A DNA stretch of 64,000 nucleotides. Source: Ridgeia piscesae (Eukaryota > Annelida > Polychaeta > Sabellida > Siboglinidae). This document shows, piece by piece, positions 59,376 to 64,000 of this stretch. The notes below the pieces were generated by a model. It was not told the origin of the DNA. It saw only the letters and a program-made list of their open reading frames with translations, and did no database searches. The stretch covers positions 452,001 through 516,000 of the forward strand of contig JAODUO010000067.1 in NCBI GenBank assembly GCA_025642075.2, given 5' to 3'. The first letter of the stretch is position 1. The number at the start of each line of letters is the position of its first letter. Made by a program: the position numbers and the translations under genes.

Positions 59376-59728
59376 TTAATAAATTGTATATTAATTATTT
59401 TATAATAGTTTTATTCAAATATGCATAGATTATGCATATTATTATGTTTAAATTGTATTAATGTCGTAAACTATTTTAATTATTTGTTATGTTTAAATTA
59501 TAATTATATGTACGCTAATGTGTTGAATTATATATTATTATCTTCTTGTAACAAAATGGGCTTCGAAAAACGTGCTCCTAAGGAAACCGATAAATATGAT
59601 CTGACCCCGCACGTTTCGTCGGCGTTTTCCGTTTCACCCACACTCACGAGCCACACTCACGAGTGTCGAAGCGATAGCAAACGTGTCGTGTTCGCTTGAT
59701 ATAATGTGTCTCAACTTAGTTTAACAAC

Positions 59729-59880
59729 ATGCGTTACTTAGATATATTGATTGCTGTTGGCATAGCCTTCTTATCCGTGGCTATTATTGCATCGGGGGCC
59801 GCAGAGTCACAGGGGAAGATCGTGACAATTAACGAAACGAACTGGCGCGATTTGTTGACCGGTGAATGGCTCGTCAAGTT
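59729..59880 (+). CDS. TMX1: TMX1 exon 1: signal peptide and start of thioredoxin domain
   Basis: First ATG with a following signal-type hydrophobic stretch. 50 codons plus two bases; donor CAAGTT|GTGAGT. Confidence 0.93.
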
Positions 59881-62800
59881 GTGAGTTACATTTGCATCTT
59901 ACATAATGATATTTAAAAACATCCACACAGACATATTTATCCTAATTTTTTTAGAAAAATGTCATCGATATGCGACAATAATATCCAGATTAGTGTACGA
60001 CACGTCAAACAGGCCGAAGGTGTATGATCCCTATTATCGCTCATATGTTAACGTCAATATTCGGGGGGGGGGGGTTCTCTGTATAACTGTGTGTGACATA
60101 ACTAATTATAAAGGACGAGGGAATTCCGCTATTTCGTGCAGAATTAGGACAGTCATAGGCACTTGTGTAAATTCTGCACGCTTCAGTTTTGCCGAATTTA
60201 TAATCGTATAAAAAATAACTGAATGTAACTTCGATAAATAATTACGGCCTTTTCAAAACGGTTTTACCACCTTTCTTCGATGTGTATGTGTTTAGAATGT
60301 CACTTTACATCACTTCCGATAGACAGTCTTATACCGTGAAGACATCATAAATACATGAGGCATTTGAACTGAAGGTTATGATATCATAATATTATGAGAT
60401 GTAATTACTCGTACCAACACATATGAGTAACGAGTACTATAGCCCCAATTTTATTTGCCAATTTTTAACTTTGTCAGCTCCTCACGATGTCTAGTGATGT
60501 TTGTTCACAGATAGGCCTCTTGCATTAAGCGCTGCTGTTGGCTTAAATTGACATCAGTGGGGATTTCTACTACAAGAATCCGAAAGAGGGCGACCCATGG
60601 CTTTCCTGTAGTACCAAATAAGTCCGTCATGCGTAGAGGGAAACCCCGAAGAATGCGACATGAACAAGCGCGATTTATCAGTTCTGTTTTACGAAATTCA
60701 TGCGTGAAATATCAAATATTACGTAGTGGGTCTAAAAAGGCTATAAAATGTATTAAATAATAATATAAACGATCAAGAAATAAGCATTGCCAAGTGACAA
60801 AAAAGATACAAAAGTATACTTTGGGGACAAAAAGTTAAAATCGTTGAAAATCATCGTTGCATGTTTATGCAGTGCTTTCTCGAAATCAAGTTCGCTGACA
60901 TACGACTCATTTCATTAGAACACATCACATATATGCAATTTACACCAGTATTTTGTTACACTGTATGCTCAAGATGATTTGAAGTTGTGTGTTATGCAGC
61001 TACGCCCCCTGGTGTCCAGCGTGTAAAGCAATGTCACCTGCATGGCAGAGGCTGGCTGAATGGTGTCAAGACGATGAAGACAAAAAGTTCCGTGTCATTC
61101 GTATCGCTGACATCGATGTCACAATGAATCCAGGTAATCTAAAGACACATACTTGTGTGACCCTAACTGACTTCCTGGTAATCTTTTTTTTTAAGTTCAT
61201 GTAAAATGCAACCCACTGACCCCACATCTGGGGGCTAGGTGGCCTACCAGGAACTGTGGCTAATTGATAATTGACTGTACTTGTGTATTTGAGATGCCCC
61301 ACACACTGAGGGCTAGGTAGCCTACCAGGAACTGTGGCTAATTGATAATTGACTGTACTTGTGTATTTGAGATGCCCCACACACTGAGGGCTAGGTGGCC
61401 TACCAGGAACTGTGGCTAATTGATAATAGACTGTACTTGTGTATTTGAGATGCCCCACACACTGAGGGCTAGGTGGCCTACCAGGAACTGTGGCTAATTG
61501 ATAATTGACTGTACTTGTGTATTTGAGATGCCCCACACACTGAGGGCTAGGTGGCCTACCAGGAACTGTGGCTAATTGATAATTGACTGTACTTGTGTAT
61601 TTGAGATGCCCCACACACTGAGGGCTAGGTGGCCTACCAGGAACGTGGCTAATTGATAATTGACTGTACTTGTGTATTTGAGATGCCCCACACACTGAGG
61701 GCTAGGTGGCCTACCAGGAACCATGGCTAATTGATAATTGACTGTACTTGTGTATTTGAGATGCCCCACACACTGAGGGCTAGGTAGCCTACCAGGAACT
61801 GTGGCTAATTGATAATTGACTGTACTTGTGTATTTGAGATGCCCCACACACTGAGGGCTAGGTGGCCTACCAGGAACCATGGGCTAATTGATAATTGACT
61901 GTACTTGTGTATTTGAGATGCCCCACACACTGAGGGCTAGGTGGCCTCCTGGAAAGGCAATTGGGATAACTCTGTCTTGTGTAAGACCACAAATGAGGCG
62001 GGTCCTAGGATGCTGATATTGCACTTGTGTATTTGAGATGCCCCACACACTGAGGGCTAGGTGGCCTACCAGGAACCATGGCTAATTGATAATTGACTGT
62101 ACTTGTGTATTTGAGATGCCCCACACACTGAGGGCTAGGTGGCCTACCAGGAACCGTGGCTAATTGATAATTGACTGTACTTGTGTATTTGAGATGCCCC
62201 ACACACTGAGGGCTAGGTAGCCTACCAGGAACAGTGGCTGATTGATAATTGACTGTACTTGTGTATTTGAGATGCCCCACACACTGAGGGCTAGGTGGCC
62301 TACCAGGAACCATGGCTAATTGATAATTGACTGTACTTGTGTATTTGAGATGCCCCACACACTGAGGGCTAGGTGGCCTACCAGGAACCATGGCTAATTG
62401 ATAATTGACTGTACTTGTGTATTTGAGATGCCCCACACACTGAGGGCTAGGTAGCCTACCAGGAACCATGGCTAATTGATAATAGACTGTACTTGTGTAT
62501 TTGAGATGCCCCACACACTGAGGGCTAGGTAGCCTACCAGGAACTGTGGCCAATTGATAATAGACTGTACTTGTGTATTTGAGATGCCCCACACACTGAG
62601 GGCTAGGTAGCCTACCAGGAACTGTGGCCAATTGATAATAGACTGTACTTGTGTATTTGAGATGCCCCACACACTGAGGGCTAGGTGGCCTACCAGGAAC
62701 TGTGGCTAATTGATAATAGACTGTACTTGTGTATTTGAGATGCCCCACACACTGAGGGCTAGGTGGCCTACCAGGAACCGTGGCTAATTGATAATTGACT

Positions 62801-63718
62801 GTACTTGTGTATTTGAGATGCCCCACACACTGAGGGTCAGGTAGCCTGCCTGGAAAGCACAGTTAGGTAACTCTATCTTGACTAAGACCACAAATGACCA
62901 GTCCTGTTGCTGTATTCACACAGTTTGGATTCACTTTATTCACTTTACTTTATTGTCCTTAAAAGGATATGCATTTTACAACTCATGATCACATCTAAAA
63001 TATATGGGATGGTCTCAACAAAATGCAAATGAATTTCCAGATGTATCCACTACAAGAACAATTCAACCGGGTGACATCAATATGACTCATTTAGCATTCA
63101 ACATTCTAATGGCCACCGGCACAAAACTCCTGCTATAGCGACATGTTTTACATTTTATACAACGGTATCTCCTTTGAGACGGAAGTACATGGAAGAACGT
63201 AGAGAGCGGGTGATCAGACTCAGTAGCGACAGCACGAGCTTTCTTCAAAATTGCATCGTCGATTATTTCGGAGAGCTTTGGTGATGATCTTGGCAGAAAC
63301 ATGTGAGATTTTCAGAGCAGGGTAGTAACAAATGCTGCAGTAGGTTAAGAGAGGCTCAATTATGCTACGGTAAAGGCGTAGAAGAAGTAGTGGATCAACA
63401 TAGAAAGCTCGTAACTTTCGAAGAACGTGCAGTCGCTGCTGAGACTTCTTTTGCACGGCTGTAACATGCTCTGTAAATGAAAATTTTTCATCTAATATAA
63501 CACCGAGGTATTTGAATGTGTCTGCCTTTCTGGTCATCTCATATAAATAACCAGATAAAATGCCAATTTATTTTGGATTATGTTATTGATGGTAATTGTG
63601 TTTTTATGTGATTTTGTTCGTTTAACTGATATGCAAGTCTGTTGGTATTGTACTGTTTTTCCTGTCTTGTAGGTTTGACAGGCCGATTCATGGTGACCTC
63701 ACTGCCCACAATATTCCA
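59729..63718 (+). CDS. TMX1: TMX1, thioredoxin-related transmembrane protein (exons 1-3, incomplete)
   Basis: ER-membrane thiol-disulphide oxidoreductase of the protein disulphide isomerase family. Three exons: 59729-59880, 61000-61133, 63673-63718. Exon 1 has a hydrophobic signal segment (LIAVGIAFLSVAIIASGAAE) and ETNWRDLLTGEWLVK. The phase-2 joint creates F-YAPWCPACK, the thioredoxin active site with the CPAC sequence characteristic of TMX1. Exon 2 goes on to MSPAWQRLAEWCQDDED and ADIDVTMNPG. Exon 3 gives LTGRFMVTSLPTIF, containing the cis-Pro of the fold. All align with vertebrate TMX1 in order. The rest of the thioredoxin domain, membrane span and acidic tail lie past 64000. Intron 2 contains a 78-bp satellite and a LINE fragment. 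Confidence 0.95.
59881..60999. other. TMX1 intron 1
   Basis: Unique AT-rich sequence with a G10 run at 60064; no element recognised. Confidence 0.5.
61000..61133 (+). CDS. TMX1: TMX1 exon 2: CPAC active site
   Basis: Acceptor GTTATGCAG|C, donor AATCCAG|GTAATC. Encodes YAPWCPACKAMSPAWQRLAE and then FRVIRIADIDVTMNP. Confidence 0.96.
61225..62870. repeat. 78-bp satellite array in TMX1 intron 2, about 20 copies in two blocks
   Basis: Units contain GGGCTAGGTGGCCTACCAGG and GATAATTGACTGTACTTGTG. Block 1 (61225-61945) and block 2 (62020-62845) are each followed by a non-repeat segment with GGAAAG..ACTCT(G/A)TCTTG..AAGACCACAAATGA, so block plus spacer has itself been duplicated. Because 78 is a multiple of 3, one minus frame stays open as 26-residue repeats (273 codons at 62005-62826). 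Confidence 0.96.
62930..63537 (-). mobile_element. LINE reverse-transcriptase C-terminal fragment with 3' tail
   Basis: Minus strand: KADTFKYLGVILDEKFSFTE, HVTAVQKKSQQRLHVLRKLR, YRSIIEPLLTYCSICYYPAL (63220-63537), then in another frame SDHPLSTFFHVLPSQRRYRC and YSRSFVPVAIRMLNAK (63087-63220). The 3' tail is AAGGACAATAAAGTAAAGTG. One frameshift separates the parts. A LINE common in aquatic animal genomes, 5'-truncated, antisense to TMX1. Confidence 0.85.
63673..63718 (+). CDS. TMX1: TMX1 exon 3
   Basis: Acceptor GTCTTGTAG|GT, donor TTCCA|GTAAGT. Encodes GLTGRFMVTSLPTIF and part of the next codon. Confidence 0.94.
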
Positions 63719-64000
63719 GTAAGTCTTTCTAACCTGTCAGTGTAATTGAAAGTGAAATACATTCTTGGTTAGTTGCTAAACAACTTTAGGCAAAAATGCC
63801 CTGTACCTAATTTGAAAACAGTAAAAATCCCTCCATTCTAATATTAGAGTGTAATGTTTACATTATAATGTATACACACTGCTATTTCTCAACAGAGTTG
63901 TGCCTGAATGTCCTTGGGCTAATATTAGGGGCTTGCTAATATTTTACCCCAATAAAAAAATTCTCAGTGACATTATAATATATTTCCTTAATTAAATGCT

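Overview
This is eukaryotic nuclear DNA from an invertebrate animal. Genes are split by many GT-AG introns, simple-sequence repeats and minisatellites are very abundant, and there are remnants of non-LTR, LTR, SINE and DNA transposons. The gene set (NALCN, TMX1, a multi-Ig membrane protein) and the retroelement types fit a marine lophotrochozoan, most likely a mollusc; the species cannot be fixed from sequence alone. Most long open frames are artefacts of tandem repeats. Genes were recognised by joining short exons whose splice sites and codon phases agree.

Layout. (1) Minus strand, 12822 down to 691 and continuing off the left edge: eleven coding exons of the sodium leak channel NALCN, covering the N-terminus, all of repeat I and repeat II through S5. 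(2) 12.8-20.8 kb: intergenic DNA with LINE scraps, a SINE, a 224-base GT tract, a decayed Gypsy element (minus) and a 59-bp minisatellite. (3) Plus strand, 20846-42307: seven phase-compatible exons of an unrecognised type I membrane protein with three Ig-like domains, a Pro/Thr stalk, a basic segment, one membrane span and an acidic poly-Gln tail. Its introns hold minisatellites and transposons. (4) 42.4-44.1 kb: a minus-strand LINE reverse transcriptase interrupted by a plus-strand LINE fragment with an 8-bp target duplication. (5) Plus strand, 48470-55105: eight phase-compatible exons of an unrecognised small Cys-rich membrane protein, with a polyadenylation signal at 55726. (6) 56.2-57.4 kb: a tRNA-headed, internally deleted LINE derivative. 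(7) Plus strand, 59729-63718 and off the right edge: TMX1, a thioredoxin-related transmembrane protein of the ER, first three exons.

The genes do not form a pathway; they are ordinary neighbours. The most unusual theme is that exon-intron junctions have been copied by local tandem duplication: NALCN exon 2 donor (about 8 copies), NALCN exon 7 tail (about 3 copies, one split by a FLYWCH-encoding DNA transposon) and the Ig-gene exon 4 donor (about 23 copies of a 67-bp unit).
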